Below are positions 1 through 9,184 of a DNA stretch of 64,000 nucleotides, piece after piece. The stretch is from the NCBI RefSeq assembly GCF_016598595.1, contig NZ_CP066786.1, positions 1,449,501-1,513,500 on the forward strand, read 5' to 3'. Position numbers and translations under genes: made by a program. The DNA is from Martelella lutilitoris (GTDB lineage: Bacteria; Pseudomonadota; Alphaproteobacteria; Rhizobiales; Rhizobiaceae). Each line of letters opens with the position of its first letter. Position 1 is the first letter of the stretch. Below the pieces are notes generated by a model. That model had not been told where the DNA came from. It worked only from the letters and a program-made list of their open reading frames with translations, and did not search any database.

Positions 1-511
1 TGTCGACGGTCGTTGCCTCGCCGTCATAGGCAAAATCCTCGAACACCCGCGCGCAGATCGTCCTGGCGATGGCGTAGACGCTGCTGTCGGCAGCCGCGAG
101 GCTTCGCCCATAGGCGCCGATCTTCCGGTCGAGCGGAATGCGGGGGCTCGGGCCGATGAAATGGTGCGGCGAATCCCGGCCGAGATCGAGCACGCGGTCA
201 TATTCGCCCTTCAGTTCGGCAAGCGTCGTGGCGAATTCCAGCATGGTGCGCGGCGCGTCGATGCTGACGCGGGCCTTCATCATGATGGCGAAACGCTGAT
301 GCGGCTGGTTGACCAGCGTCGCGATCGCCGGATGGCCGAAGAAGTCGATGAAGCCGCGTTCCTCGTCGGGCTCGGGGTCGAACTTCACATGGCCGGCGAT
401 CAGCCGCTGTCGCCCGGCGATCGAGAGCGGCATCACGCGGGTAATGTGGCGGGCGAGCGAGGCCGGCGTGTCGTAGCGGTATTCCATCTTGAGGGAGAGG
501 TCGTAAAGCAT
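1..511 (-). CDS. Transglutaminase-like family protein, N-terminal part (continues beyond window)
   Basis: Reading leftwards from the ATG at 511, 170 codons stay open to the window edge, so only the N-terminal part is visible. The start MLYDLSLKMEYRYDTP and the following HITRVMPLSIAGRQR resemble the beta-rich N-terminal domain that precedes transglutaminase-like thiol peptidase cores in bacteria. The helix that leads to the catalytic cysteine (about residues 145-165, AIARTICARVFEDFAY) lies just before the edge; the Cys-His-Asp triad itself must lie outside. The gene begins 6 bp after the stop of the ATP-grasp/alpha-E gene and is probably co-transcribed with it. Its role in the cassette (amide-bond cleavage or transfer) is inferred; the substrate is unknown. 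Confidence 0.85.
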   Translation of the reverse strand, partial: MLYDLSLKMEYRYDTPASLARHITRVMPLSIAGRQRLIAGHVKFDPEPDEERGFIDFFGHPAIATLVNQPHQRFAIMMKARVSIDAPRTMLEFATTLAELKGEYDRVLDLGRDSPHHFIGPSPRIPLDRKIGAYGRSLAAADSSVYAIARTICARVFEDFAYDGEATTVD

Positions 512-517
512 CGTCCC

Positions 518-2953
518 TCACAGATAGTTTCGGGCAAGACAGTCGGACAGCGCCTCGAAATCGCGCTCCAGCGTCAGGTAGTAATCCGTCGAAACCGTGT
601 CGGCGGTCATTACCGCGAGGCCCGCCTGCACCCGCACCGTCTCGCGGTGCAGCGGCGACATCTGCGTCGGGTAGCCGTGGTCGGGCAGCTTCTCGACCTC
701 GGCGAGGATCTGATTCAGCTGGAACAGCACGGATCGCGGGTTGAGCGGATCGAGCGCCAGAAGATCGGTGATCGTCAGGTGATCCGTATAGACATTGTAG
801 TGGCGCCGGTGGGTCATCACGTTGTCGCCGATCTCGAGCAGCATGTCGAGCGCGCCGTCGGGTGCGTCCGCGCCCGAAAGCTCGCCCAGAAGCCGGGTCA
901 TGTGCAGACCGCGTTCCAGATAGCGGCCGATCGAGAGAAAACGCCAGCCCGTGGAACGGTACATGTTTTCGTGCACCAGACCGGCAAAGCCGGCAAGCTT
1001 GCGCAGCAGCACGGTCACGGCATGGGCGGCGTCATCGCCGGGCTTGACCCGGTCGACGAAGCGTCGCGCGGTCTTCGACAGGTCATTCAGCGCCAGCCAG
1101 CCATCGGGTGAGAAACGGTCGCGGATATTGCCGGCGGAATAGACGGCGCTGTCGATGTCGCGCAGGAGGCTCGGCGGCAGGGCGGCCTCGGAAAGGTCGA
1201 GGCCGATCTGGTCGAGATAGGCTTCCACCCGCGTCAGAAGCGCCTGGCCGCGATCGTCCACCTCGGCAAACCGGCCGTGCCATGCGCGCAGGATGCGCAG
1301 ATTGCCTTCCGCGCGCTCGATATAGCGGCCAAGCCAGAACAGGTTGTCGGCGGCCCGGCTCGGCAGGTTTGCCGGCTTGTTGCGCGGGATGCGGCTTTCC
1401 TGCGTCAGAAGCGTCGGGCGCGCGACCGGCGTCTGGCTGACAACCCATACGTCCGCGGCCCTGCCGCCGGACTGCATGGCGATCGCGGCGACGTCGTCGG
1501 AAGAGCCGATGCGGGCGAAACCGCCGGGCATCAGCTTCCAGCCGTCGCGGGTGCGGGCGGCGAAGACGCGCAGCGAGAAGGGATGCGGCGCCAGCTTGCC
1601 GTCAATGAAGGCGGGCGCGGTCGACAGTTTGACCGCTTCCTGGCCGACAAGCCAGGGGCCACGCTTGTCGAGCCAGCGGGCAACCGACCCCTCTTTGCGC
1701 GCGCGCAATCGCTCGCCGGTAAAGGATTGCCCGGAATCGTCAAAGAACGGCATGCGCGAATAGGCCGGGCCGATGAGCATCTGGTCGAGGTTCTCGGCCA
1801 CGTGGCGACGCTCGTTTTCCTGGCCGCACCACCAGGTGGCGACGGACGGGATTTTCAGTTCCTCGTTCAGAAGGCGACGCGACAGGGCCGGCAGGAAGGC
1901 GAGCAGCGCGCGCGTTTCCACCATGCCGGAGCCGAGCGCATTGACCATGGTGAGATTGCCGGCGCGAATGGCGCTGACGAGGCCGGGCGTGCCGATGCGC
2001 GAATTCGGGTTGAGCTCGAGCGGATCGGTGAAGCCGGCATCAAGCCGGCGCCACAGCACGCTGACCGGCATGGGGCCGGCCACGGTACGCACCATCACCC
2101 GGTCGTTGACGACGATCAGGTCCTCGCCCTCCAGAAGCGAGATGCCGAGATAGCGGGCGATATAGGCGTGTTCGTAATAGGTCTCGTTGGCCGGACCCGG
2201 CGTCAGCACGCCGATGCGGCCCTCATTGCCCGCCGGATCGCCCTGCAGCGCATCGCGGAAGGCGCCGAAGAACCCCGCCACGCGCCGCACATGCATGTCG
2301 CCGTAGATGCCGGAAAAGGCGCGCGAGGCGGCGACCCGGTTCTCCAGCGCGAAGCCCGCGCCGGAGGGCGCCTGGGCGCGATCGGCCAGCACCCACCACT
2401 TGCCGTCCGGCCCGCGCCCGACTTCGAAGGAGACGAAATGCAGGTAATGGCCGCCAGGCGGGTCGATGCCGACGAGCGGTCGCAGGAACTCGGTGTTGGA
2501 GGCGACGAGGGCGGGCGGAATGAAGCCTTCGGAGACCAGGCGGTTCTCGCCGTAGAAATCGGCCATCATCGCTTCCAGAAGATCGGCGCGCTGCTTCAGC
2601 CCGTCGGCCAGCGCCTGCCATTCGTCATCGTCGATGATCACCGGAATATGGGAGAAGGGCCAGGCGCGGGTGTCATCCTGGCCGTCATAGGCGCGGTAGA
2701 ACACGCCGGCGTCGCGCAGATAGCGATCGGCGCGGGCAAAGCGCTCGGAAAGCTCGGACGCCGTCATGCCGGAAAGCGCGTTGACGAAGGGCTGCCAGAC
2801 GGGGCGCACCTTCCCCTCGGCGTTGACCATCTCGTCGGGCACGCCGGGAAGGGGCACATAGTCCCGGGCGTTCCAGGCGATGGCGGGTTCCGCCTCGTGG
2901 TCCTCGTCAGCCATATGCTTGTCGGCGGAAATCTCCGCCTTCGGTTCTGCCAT
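518..2953 (-). CDS. Circularly permuted ATP-grasp protein fused to alpha-E domain
   Basis: 811 aa from ATG 2953. Roughly residues 60-490 form a circularly permuted ATP-grasp ligase (VLTPGPANETYYEHAYIARY near 273-292, then IGTPGLVSAIRAGNLTMVNA near 344-363); residues about 530-805 form an alpha-E domain opening with LPSRAADNLFWLGRYIERAE. ATP-grasp enzymes of this class are predicted peptide or amide ligases that work with alpha-E and transglutaminase partners; no substrate is known to me. The chosen ATG has an AGGAAG Shine-Dalgarno 8 nt upstream. A GTG at 3025 would add 24 residues but has no visible ribosome site. It is the middle gene of a leftward cassette, 200 bp after the DUF2126 gene and 6 bp before a transglutaminase gene. 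Confidence 0.9.
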   Translation of the reverse strand: MAEPKAEISADKHMADEDHEAEPAIAWNARDYVPLPGVPDEMVNAEGKVRPVWQPFVNALSGMTASELSERFARADRYLRDAGVFYRAYDGQDDTRAWPFSHIPVIIDDDEWQALADGLKQRADLLEAMMADFYGENRLVSEGFIPPALVASNTEFLRPLVGIDPPGGHYLHFVSFEVGRGPDGKWWVLADRAQAPSGAGFALENRVAASRAFSGIYGDMHVRRVAGFFGAFRDALQGDPAGNEGRIGVLTPGPANETYYEHAYIARYLGISLLEGEDLIVVNDRVMVRTVAGPMPVSVLWRRLDAGFTDPLELNPNSRIGTPGLVSAIRAGNLTMVNALGSGMVETRALLAFLPALSRRLLNEELKIPSVATWWCGQENERRHVAENLDQMLIGPAYSRMPFFDDSGQSFTGERLRARKEGSVARWLDKRGPWLVGQEAVKLSTAPAFIDGKLAPHPFSLRVFAARTRDGWKLMPGGFARIGSSDDVAAIAMQSGGRAADVWVVSQTPVARPTLLTQESRIPRNKPANLPSRAADNLFWLGRYIERAEGNLRILRAWHGRFAEVDDRGQALLTRVEAYLDQIGLDLSEAALPPSLLRDIDSAVYSAGNIRDRFSPDGWLALNDLSKTARRFVDRVKPGDDAAHAVTVLLRKLAGFAGLVHENMYRSTGWRFLSIGRYLERGLHMTRLLGELSGADAPDGALDMLLEIGDNVMTHRRHYNVYTDHLTITDLLALDPLNPRSVLFQLNQILAEVEKLPDHGYPTQMSPLHRETVRVQAGLAVMTADTVSTDYYLTLERDFEALSDCLARNYL

Positions 2954-3153
2954 CTGGAGCGCTTCCTGCCGCCCATTGTCGAAGACCCCGGCCGCTGGTG
3001 CGGGGAGGGATCCCTTGTCCGCCACAAATCGGTTCGGTCGGGACGGTCCATGCCGCCCGTTTGCCGGCGCGGGAGAATCAGGCGAATGAACCCCGGTGCG
3101 CCATGTGTCGTGTCCGACGCAAAATCAGGCGCCGGGCCCGATCGCCAATCGCC

Positions 3154-6100
3154 TCAAAGCCCTGCCGGGCGCCTGAGGTCCAGCGTCAGCGGGAACTCCG
3201 GCGACGGCGCTTCGCCGAATACCGTATAGCCGCCGGCAGTGTGTCCGGCGGCCTCGAAACGTGCAAGCCGTCTGGCCTCCGCCTCGTTGCCGTTAACCGG
3301 GAAGGTCTCATAGTTCCGCCCGCCGGGATGCGCAACATGATAAATGCAACCGCCGACCGATCGCGCCGACCATGTGTCGTAAATGTCGAAGGTGAGCGGC
3401 GAGTTGACCGGCAGGACCGGGTGCAGGCCCGAGGCCGGCTGCCAGGCCTTGAAGCGCACGCCCGCCACCGAAACGCCGTTGGTTCCGGTCGCCTTCAGCG
3501 GCACCTTGCGGCCGTTGCAGGTGACGATATAGCGCTCCGGCGCCCGCGTCTCGAGGCGGACCTGCAGACGTTCCACGGAGGAATCGACATAGCGAACCGT
3601 GCCGCCTGGCGCCCCTTGTTCGCCCATCACGTTCCACGGCTCGAGCGCCTGTCGGAGCTCCAGCCTGTTGCCCTCATACTCGACCTCGCCGAAGAAGGGG
3701 AAGCGGAACTGCAATTGCGCCTCGAACCATTCGGGACGAAACTCCAGGCCGTTTTCCTTCAGGTCCTGCAGGACATCGAGAAAATCCTGCCAGATGAAAT
3801 GCGGCAGCATGAAGCGGTCGGCGAGCGCGGTTCCCCAGCGCACGAACTTGCCCTCCAGCGGGTTCTTCCAGAACCGGGCGAGCAGCGCCCGCACCAGCAA
3901 TTGCTGGGCAAGGTTCATCCGCGCATTCGGCGGCATTTCGAAGCCGCGGAACTCGACAAGGCCGAGGCGGCCGGTCGGTCCGTCCGGCGAGAACAGCTTG
4001 TCGATGCAGATCTCGGCGCGGTGGGTATTGCCGGTGACGTCGATCAGCAGGTTGCGGAACAGCCGGTCGACGAGCCACGGCAGCGGCGGCATGACGCCCG
4101 ACTTCGGATGCGGGATCTGCGCCATCGCCGTTTCAAGCTCATAGAGCGCGTCGTGCCGGGCTTCGTCGATGCGCGGGGCCTGGCTTGTCGGTCCGATGAA
4201 CAGGCTCGAGAACAGGTAGGAGAGCGAGGGATGGCGCTGCCAGTGCAGCACCACGCTCTTCAACAGGTCCGGACGTCTGAGGAAGGGGCTGTCGCCCGGA
4301 TTGGCCCCGCCGACCACGACGTGGTTGCCGCCGCCGGTGCCGGTGTGGCGTCCGTCGATCATGAACTTGTCGGCGCCCAGCCGCGTCATCCGGGCCTCTT
4401 CGTAGAGCGCCGTCGTCGTCTCCACGCATTCCTTCCAGTTGGCGGCGGGATGGACATTGACCTCGATGACGCCGGGGTCGGGTGCGACGCGGATGACATT
4501 GATGCGCTCGTCATGCGGCGGCGGATAACCCTCGATATGAACCGGCAGGCCGAGCTTCTCGGCCGCGCGTTCGGCCGAGGCGATCAGGTCGAGATATTCC
4601 TCGAGCGTCACCGTCGGCGGCATGAAGATGCAGAGCCTGCCGTCGCGCGGCTCGATCGAGATCGCCGTGCGCACATGACCACCGATCGACGCGCCGGAGG
4701 CAGGCATGGCCGGCTGCGGGCTTTCCTCGAAGGGGGTGAAGCTCGCCTGCGGCAGCGGCCGACCCTCGTCGCGCCTGTAGTCGGGCAGGGGCTCGCGCCT
4801 GACGGAGGGGTCGAGCGGATTGATGAAGGGATATTGCGCCTGCGGGATCCAGGCGAGCGAATCGAGCGGCAGGCGGAAACCGACCGGGCTGTCGCCGGGG
4901 ATCAGGTAGATGCGCCCGCGCCGCGTCGTCCATTTTTCCGAAACCCAGGTGAGGCCGGAAGCGCGGCCCTGCCAGGCCTGCACCGGCAGCACATAGCCGG
5001 TCGGCCGGGTCAGTCCGCGCTCGAACACCTTGGCGATGCGGGCGCGGTCCTCGGCGTTCTTCAGCTTCGAATTGGACGGGTCGACATTTTCCGGAAGATT
5101 GCCCTCGCGGATCAGCCACTCGGCCGGGTCCTCGAAGGCGGGGGTGACGAGTTCGGGATCGACGTCGAGCTCGTTGGCGATCGCCTGCAGCAGGCGGCCG
5201 GCATCATTCTCGTCGACCTTTATCTCGCGCTTTTCCTCGGCGATCAGGTCCTGGTTGTTCCAGATCGGCACGCCGTCCTTGCGCCAGTAAAGCGAGAAGG
5301 TCCAGCGGGGCAGGCTTTCGCCCGGATACCATTTGCCCTGGCCGTAATGCAGGAAACCGCCGGGGGCGAAGCGCTGCCGCAATCGCCGGATCAGCTCGTC
5401 CGCGAGGCCGCGCTTGGTCGGACCGACGGCGCCGGTGTTCCATTCATCGGCCTCGAAATCGTCGATCGAGACGAAGGTCGGCTCGCCGCCCATGGTCAGC
5501 CGCATGTCGGTTTCTTCGAGCAATCGGTCGACCTTGTTGCCGAGCGCGTTGAGCGCCTCCCAGCTTTCGTCGGAAAACGGCTTGGTGATGCGCGGATGCT
5601 CGGCGACGCGCCTGATCGTCATGTCGAAGTCGAAGCTGGTCTCCGCCTTGCCGAAATAGCCGCCGGTGATGGGCGCAGCGTTGCGGTAGTGCGGCGTTGC
5701 GGCCAGCGGAATATGGCTTTCGCCGGTCAGAAGCCCGGAGGTCGCATCAAGCCCGATCCAGCCCGCGCCGGGCAGGAAGACTTCCGCCCAGGCATGCAGG
5801 TCGGTGAAATCATGATCGGTGCCCGAAGGCCCGTCGAGCGCCTTCAGGTCCGGCTCGAGCTGGATCAGGTAGCCGGAGACGAAGCGGGCGGCGAGGCCTA
5901 TATTGCGCAGGATCTGCACCAGAAGCCAGGCCGAGTCGCGGCACGAGCCGGAGGCCCGCTCCAGCGTTTCCTCCGGCGTCTGAACGCCGGGCTCCATGCG
6001 GATGATGTAATTGACGTCGTGCTGCAGGCGGGCATTGATGCCGACGATCATGTCGACCGTGCCCTGGCCGGGCGAAAGGTCGAGCTTATCCATATAGGCC

Positions 6101-6483
6101 TTCAACCGCGGTCCCACCGGCTCCGGCCTGATGTAGATCGACAGGTCCTCGCGGATCGCCTCGTCATATTCGAAGGGGTATTTGGTCGCCTGTTCCTCGA
6201 CGAAGAAGTCGAAGGGATTGTAGACGGTCATGTCGGCGACGAGATCGACCTCGATCTTGAACTCGGTCACCGGCTCGGGAAAGACGAAGCGGGCCTGGTA
6301 GTTGCCGTAGGGATCCTGCTGCAAGTTGACGAAGTGGTTCTCCGGCGTGACCTTCAGGGAATGCGAGATGACCTTGGTCTTCGAGTGGGCCGCCGGCTTC
6401 AGCCTGATGATCTGCGGTCCGAGATTGACGGGATTGTCATATTTGTAGTGGGTAAGGTGGTAGATCGCTGCTTTGATTGACAT
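3154..6483 (-). CDS. Transglutaminase-like protein with C-terminal DUF2126 (putative amidoligase)
   Basis: 1109 aa. Residues 1-110 are the transglutaminase N-terminal beta domain. Residues about 140-255 are the thiol-peptidase core with an intact triad: Cys181 in ERASGSCRDSAW, His230 in DLHAWAEVF and Asp246 in GLDATSG. From about residue 325 the DUF2126 region starts with MRLTMGGEPTFVSIDD and later shows DGRHTGTGGGNHVVVGG and VEFRGFEMPPNARM. DUF2126 has been proposed to be a glutamine-synthetase-like amidoligase, so one chain may both form and cleave amide bonds; that is prediction, not demonstrated here. ATG 6483 has AAGGA 5 nt upstream. It is the first gene of the leftward cassette. No signal peptide is apparent, so a cytoplasmic location is likely. 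Confidence 0.92.
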   Translation of the reverse strand: MSIKAAIYHLTHYKYDNPVNLGPQIIRLKPAAHSKTKVISHSLKVTPENHFVNLQQDPYGNYQARFVFPEPVTEFKIEVDLVADMTVYNPFDFFVEEQATKYPFEYDEAIREDLSIYIRPEPVGPRLKAYMDKLDLSPGQGTVDMIVGINARLQHDVNYIIRMEPGVQTPEETLERASGSCRDSAWLLVQILRNIGLAARFVSGYLIQLEPDLKALDGPSGTDHDFTDLHAWAEVFLPGAGWIGLDATSGLLTGESHIPLAATPHYRNAAPITGGYFGKAETSFDFDMTIRRVAEHPRITKPFSDESWEALNALGNKVDRLLEETDMRLTMGGEPTFVSIDDFEADEWNTGAVGPTKRGLADELIRRLRQRFAPGGFLHYGQGKWYPGESLPRWTFSLYWRKDGVPIWNNQDLIAEEKREIKVDENDAGRLLQAIANELDVDPELVTPAFEDPAEWLIREGNLPENVDPSNSKLKNAEDRARIAKVFERGLTRPTGYVLPVQAWQGRASGLTWVSEKWTTRRGRIYLIPGDSPVGFRLPLDSLAWIPQAQYPFINPLDPSVRREPLPDYRRDEGRPLPQASFTPFEESPQPAMPASGASIGGHVRTAISIEPRDGRLCIFMPPTVTLEEYLDLIASAERAAEKLGLPVHIEGYPPPHDERINVIRVAPDPGVIEVNVHPAANWKECVETTTALYEEARMTRLGADKFMIDGRHTGTGGGNHVVVGGANPGDSPFLRRPDLLKSVVLHWQRHPSLSYLFSSLFIGPTSQAPRIDEARHDALYELETAMAQIPHPKSGVMPPLPWLVDRLFRNLLIDVTGNTHRAEICIDKLFSPDGPTGRLGLVEFRGFEMPPNARMNLAQQLLVRALLARFWKNPLEGKFVRWGTALADRFMLPHFIWQDFLDVLQDLKENGLEFRPEWFEAQLQFRFPFFGEVEYEGNRLELRQALEPWNVMGEQGAPGGTVRYVDSSVERLQVRLETRAPERYIVTCNGRKVPLKATGTNGVSVAGVRFKAWQPASGLHPVLPVNSPLTFDIYDTWSARSVGGCIYHVAHPGGRNYETFPVNGNEAEARRLARFEAAGHTAGGYTVFGEAPSPEFPLTLDLRRPAGL

Positions 6484-6664
6484 CTGCGTCCTTGCCGGCG
6501 GTAAAGGGACCTCCGGATAGCGCCGGAAGAACCCCTTGATGTTCCCCTGTTCTTATAGCGGGGAGTGTGGGCAAAGCGCCGCGATAAAGCAAGCGGGATT
6601 GCCCGCTGGGCGCGAATTTGCCGGAGGCAAAGGTTGTTCCGTCCGCCGAGGGTGCGCCTTGCCC

Positions 6665-6955
6665 TCAGCCCGAAAGCTTCACGATCGCCACCTCGCCCTC
6701 GAGCGCCGTCTGGTAGGCGGAGGCGTGGGGCTCCTCGTCCGGAATTTCGGTAATCATGCCGATCTGGTCGAGATCGGCTTCCGAATAGCCTTCGTTTGCC
6801 AGCGCGTTCAGCGTGTTGCGTACGGCGGTATCCTCGTCCGGGGCGGCGATGAGCACATGCACTTCCGCCTCACCGTTCCATTCGTGATAGACCTTGCCGG
6901 TGATGATGAAGACCATGCGCTCGCCGTCGCTGGTGTAGCCGGGAATAGCGATCAT
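6665..6955 (-). CDS. Small hypothetical protein (96 aa)
   Basis: 96 aa from ATG 6955, which has a GAGAGGCAG ribosome site just upstream; an in-frame upstream extension to 7093 is Arg-rich and lacks such a site. The protein is acidic with an alternating strand/helix look (MVFIITGKVYHEW, EVHVLIAAPDEDTAVRNTL, then an acidic DLDQIGMITEIPDEEP). No signal peptide, membrane segment or catalytic motif is visible and I do not recognise a named family. It ends 181 bp before the DUF2126 gene on the same strand and is divergent from the ABC-F gene. It may be the head of the leftward transcript, but nothing in its sequence ties it to the cassette. Confidence 0.65.
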   Translation of the reverse strand: MIAIPGYTSDGERMVFIITGKVYHEWNGEAEVHVLIAAPDEDTAVRNTLNALANEGYSEADLDQIGMITEIPDEEPHASAYQTALEGEVAIVKLSG

Positions 6956-7165
6956 GTTTTCTGCCTCTCGTTTCCGTTCGGCCCTTCTTTTCACAAGACG
7001 AGGGCAATTGAAAGTTGGCGATCCGGCGATTGGCGCGGGCCCGTCTTGAAATCGCCGTCCTTCGGGGGTAGATGAGAGCTCAACCGTGATCACAAGGGAC
7101 GTGCCGCCAATGATTTCTCACCTGAAGACAGCAAACACACTGGCTTTACGGGAGAACTCTTTATT

Positions 7166-8791
7166 ATGCACGCGACCATCACGCTTTCCGGCCTGTCCTT
7201 CACAACTGCTGACGGCCATTCTCTTTTCAATAATCTCGACGCTGTCTTCGGCCCGGGGCTGACCGGGCTTGTCGGGCGCAATGGCGTCGGCAAGACAACG
7301 CTGCTGAAGCTGATCGCTGGCGAGATCGCGCCATCGTCCGGCACTGTCTCCGTTGCGGGCCGGCTCGCGCTCTTTGACCAGACGGTTCGACCCGAAAACG
7401 GCGAGACGCTTGCCGACTGTTTCGCGATTACGGCCATGCTTGAGATGATCAGGGAGGCCAGCGAGGGCAGGGCAAGCCTCGAGACCATGGGCCGCATTGA
7501 CTGGCTCGCCGAGGAAAAGGCAGTCGCCGCCCTGTCCCGGTTCGCCATCGCCTATCCGCTGACGACCCCGCTTGTCAGCCTTTCCGGCGGCGAGCTGACG
7601 CGGGCGCGGCTGGCGGCGCTCATTTATGACGATCCGGACTTCATCCTGCTCGATGAACCGACCAACAATCTCGACGCGGCCGGGCGAAAGCTTCTCATGG
7701 ACTTTCTTGGCGGCTGGCGCGGCGGAGCGCTGGTGGTCAGCCATGACCGCGAACTGCTGGAAGCGATGATGGAAATCGCGGAGCTGACCAGCCTCGGCAT
7801 TACGCGCTATGGCGGCAATTACAGCTTCTATGAAGGGGAAAAGGCTGCCGAAATCGAAAACCGCGAACGAAGATTGAGCGAAGCGGAGCGAGAGGTGCGG
7901 CAGGCGTCCGCGGCCGCGCGCCAGCGGGCGGAACGCAAGGCGCGCACCGATGCCAAGGGGCGCAAGGCGCGCAAGCGCAACGACATGCCGAAAATGGTGC
8001 TCGACGGCATGAAGGCGCAGTCCGAGGCAACGGCAGCCCGGCAGAACGCGCTCAAAGAGCGGCAGGCCGAAAAGGCGGCGGAGGCGCTCAGCGAGGCCAA
8101 GGCGCGCCTCGAGGTGGTCGCGCCCTTTGCAATCACCCTCCCGCCCTCGGGGCTTGCCGCCGGGCGGCGGCTGCTGAAGGCGGACCACCTGGCCGGCGGC
8201 TATGATGCCCAAGCGCCGCTCTTCCGCGATCTTTCCTTCGAGATGACCGGGCCCGAGCGCGTGGCCATCGAAGGCGGCAACGGTGCCGGCAAGTCGACGC
8301 TGGTAAAGACGCTTTCGGGCGGGCTACGGCCGCTTGGCGGAACGGCGGAGATCTGCGTGCCCTTTGCGCTCTTCGACCAGGCGGTGTCCCTGCTCGATCG
8401 CGGGGCGAGCGTGCGCGACAATTTCAGGCGCCTCAACCCGCATGACGGCGAGAATGCCTGCCGGGCGGCGCTTGCGCGGTTCCGTTTCCGCGCCGACGAG
8501 GCGCTGAAACGGGTTGTCGATCTGAGCGGCGGCGAATTGCTGCGGGCGGGGCTCGCCGTCGCGATCGGCGGAAGCCGTCCGGCGCAGCTCCTGATCCTCG
8601 ACGAGCCGACCAACCACCTCGACCTTGAAAGCCTGGCGACGCTGGAGGCGGGCCTCAACGCCTATGACGGCGCGCTCCTCGTCATCAGCCACGACCGCGT
8701 GTTTCTGGAGAGAATCGGCGTTGCGACGCGGATCGTGCTTTCCGGCGAAGGCGCGGCCCGGCGACAGAATATTGCGTCGGACGCGCCTTGA
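7166..8791 (+). CDS. ABC-F family ATP-binding protein
   Basis: 541 aa with two ABC nucleotide-binding domains and no membrane segment, the hallmark of ABC-F translation factors and ribosome-protection proteins. Domain 1 has Walker A GRNGVGKTT (about 37-45), signature LSGGELTRARLA and Walker B LLDEPTNNLD. Domain 2 has GGNGAGKST, LSGGELLRAGLA and LILDEPTNHLD. The linker (about 220-320) is strongly charged and helical (ERKARTDAKGRKARKRNDMP), as in family members that reach into the ribosomal E/P site. It lies 393 bp upstream of rpsL, pointing the same way, but a likely promoter between them suggests separate transcription. Whether it is a housekeeping factor (Uup/EttA-like) or a resistance factor cannot be decided from sequence alone. 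Confidence 0.9.
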   Translation: MHATITLSGLSFTTADGHSLFNNLDAVFGPGLTGLVGRNGVGKTTLLKLIAGEIAPSSGTVSVAGRLALFDQTVRPENGETLADCFAITAMLEMIREASEGRASLETMGRIDWLAEEKAVAALSRFAIAYPLTTPLVSLSGGELTRARLAALIYDDPDFILLDEPTNNLDAAGRKLLMDFLGGWRGGALVVSHDRELLEAMMEIAELTSLGITRYGGNYSFYEGEKAAEIENRERRLSEAEREVRQASAAARQRAERKARTDAKGRKARKRNDMPKMVLDGMKAQSEATAARQNALKERQAEKAAEALSEAKARLEVVAPFAITLPPSGLAAGRRLLKADHLAGGYDAQAPLFRDLSFEMTGPERVAIEGGNGAGKSTLVKTLSGGLRPLGGTAEICVPFALFDQAVSLLDRGASVRDNFRRLNPHDGENACRAALARFRFRADEALKRVVDLSGGELLRAGLAVAIGGSRPAQLLILDEPTNHLDLESLATLEAGLNAYDGALLVISHDRVFLERIGVATRIVLSGEGAARRQNIASDAP

Positions 8792-9184
8792 GAGCCGTCA
8801 ATATTGCCCGATGCGCCATGGCCGCCCGCAAAGGAGGCGTCGCAGGCCCGGAGATTCCAGAATTTCGGGGCTTTGGGCTTGACGGCATTAACCGAAATGA
8901 GTATGTCGGCGCCAACAGAACCCATGTGAGGCATGGCCGTTCGGGAAGCCAAATGTCCCGGAGTTCACCTCAGACTAGGTTCTCATACAGCACGTTGAAG
9001 ATCAAATGCTGCACGCATGACGCGGCAAGGCGCCTGTGTCCTCTGCTTTAAGGTCCATCTGCCGGGTAGGCGGGTCGGGCCGTGCTTGTGCGCATATAGA
9101 CGCTGAAAGTGCTTCTGTTCGCCGGTGACGGCATTGAAATGCCCCATAAGGGCGACGAGACACGAATTCTAAAGGGATGGGTAT
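8792..9184 (+). other. Intergenic region upstream of the str operon (393 bp)
   Basis: No convincing gene. It holds a good sigma70-like promoter (8879-8907) and a purine-rich ribosome site (aaaggga) before rpsL. An open frame at 8788-9051 has no ribosome site and ends in unstructured sequence. No terminator with a clear T-run was found after the ABC-F gene. Confidence 0.6.
8879..8907 (+). promoter_or_regulatory. Predicted sigma70-type promoter of the str operon
   Basis: TTGACG at 8879-8884, a 17-nt spacer, and TATGTC at 8902-8907. The -35 matches consensus in five of six positions and spacing is optimal. It would give a leader of about 270 nt before rpsL. Confidence 0.55.

Noticed and set aside
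1277..3229. 650-codon open frame on the plus strand
   Set aside because: Shadow of the ATP-grasp/alpha-E gene; no recognisable domain.
2998..6480. 1160-codon open frame on the plus strand
   Set aside because: Antisense to the DUF2126 gene; long antisense frames are common in high-G+C DNA, composition is Arg/Ala/Gly-rich and no ribosome site is seen.
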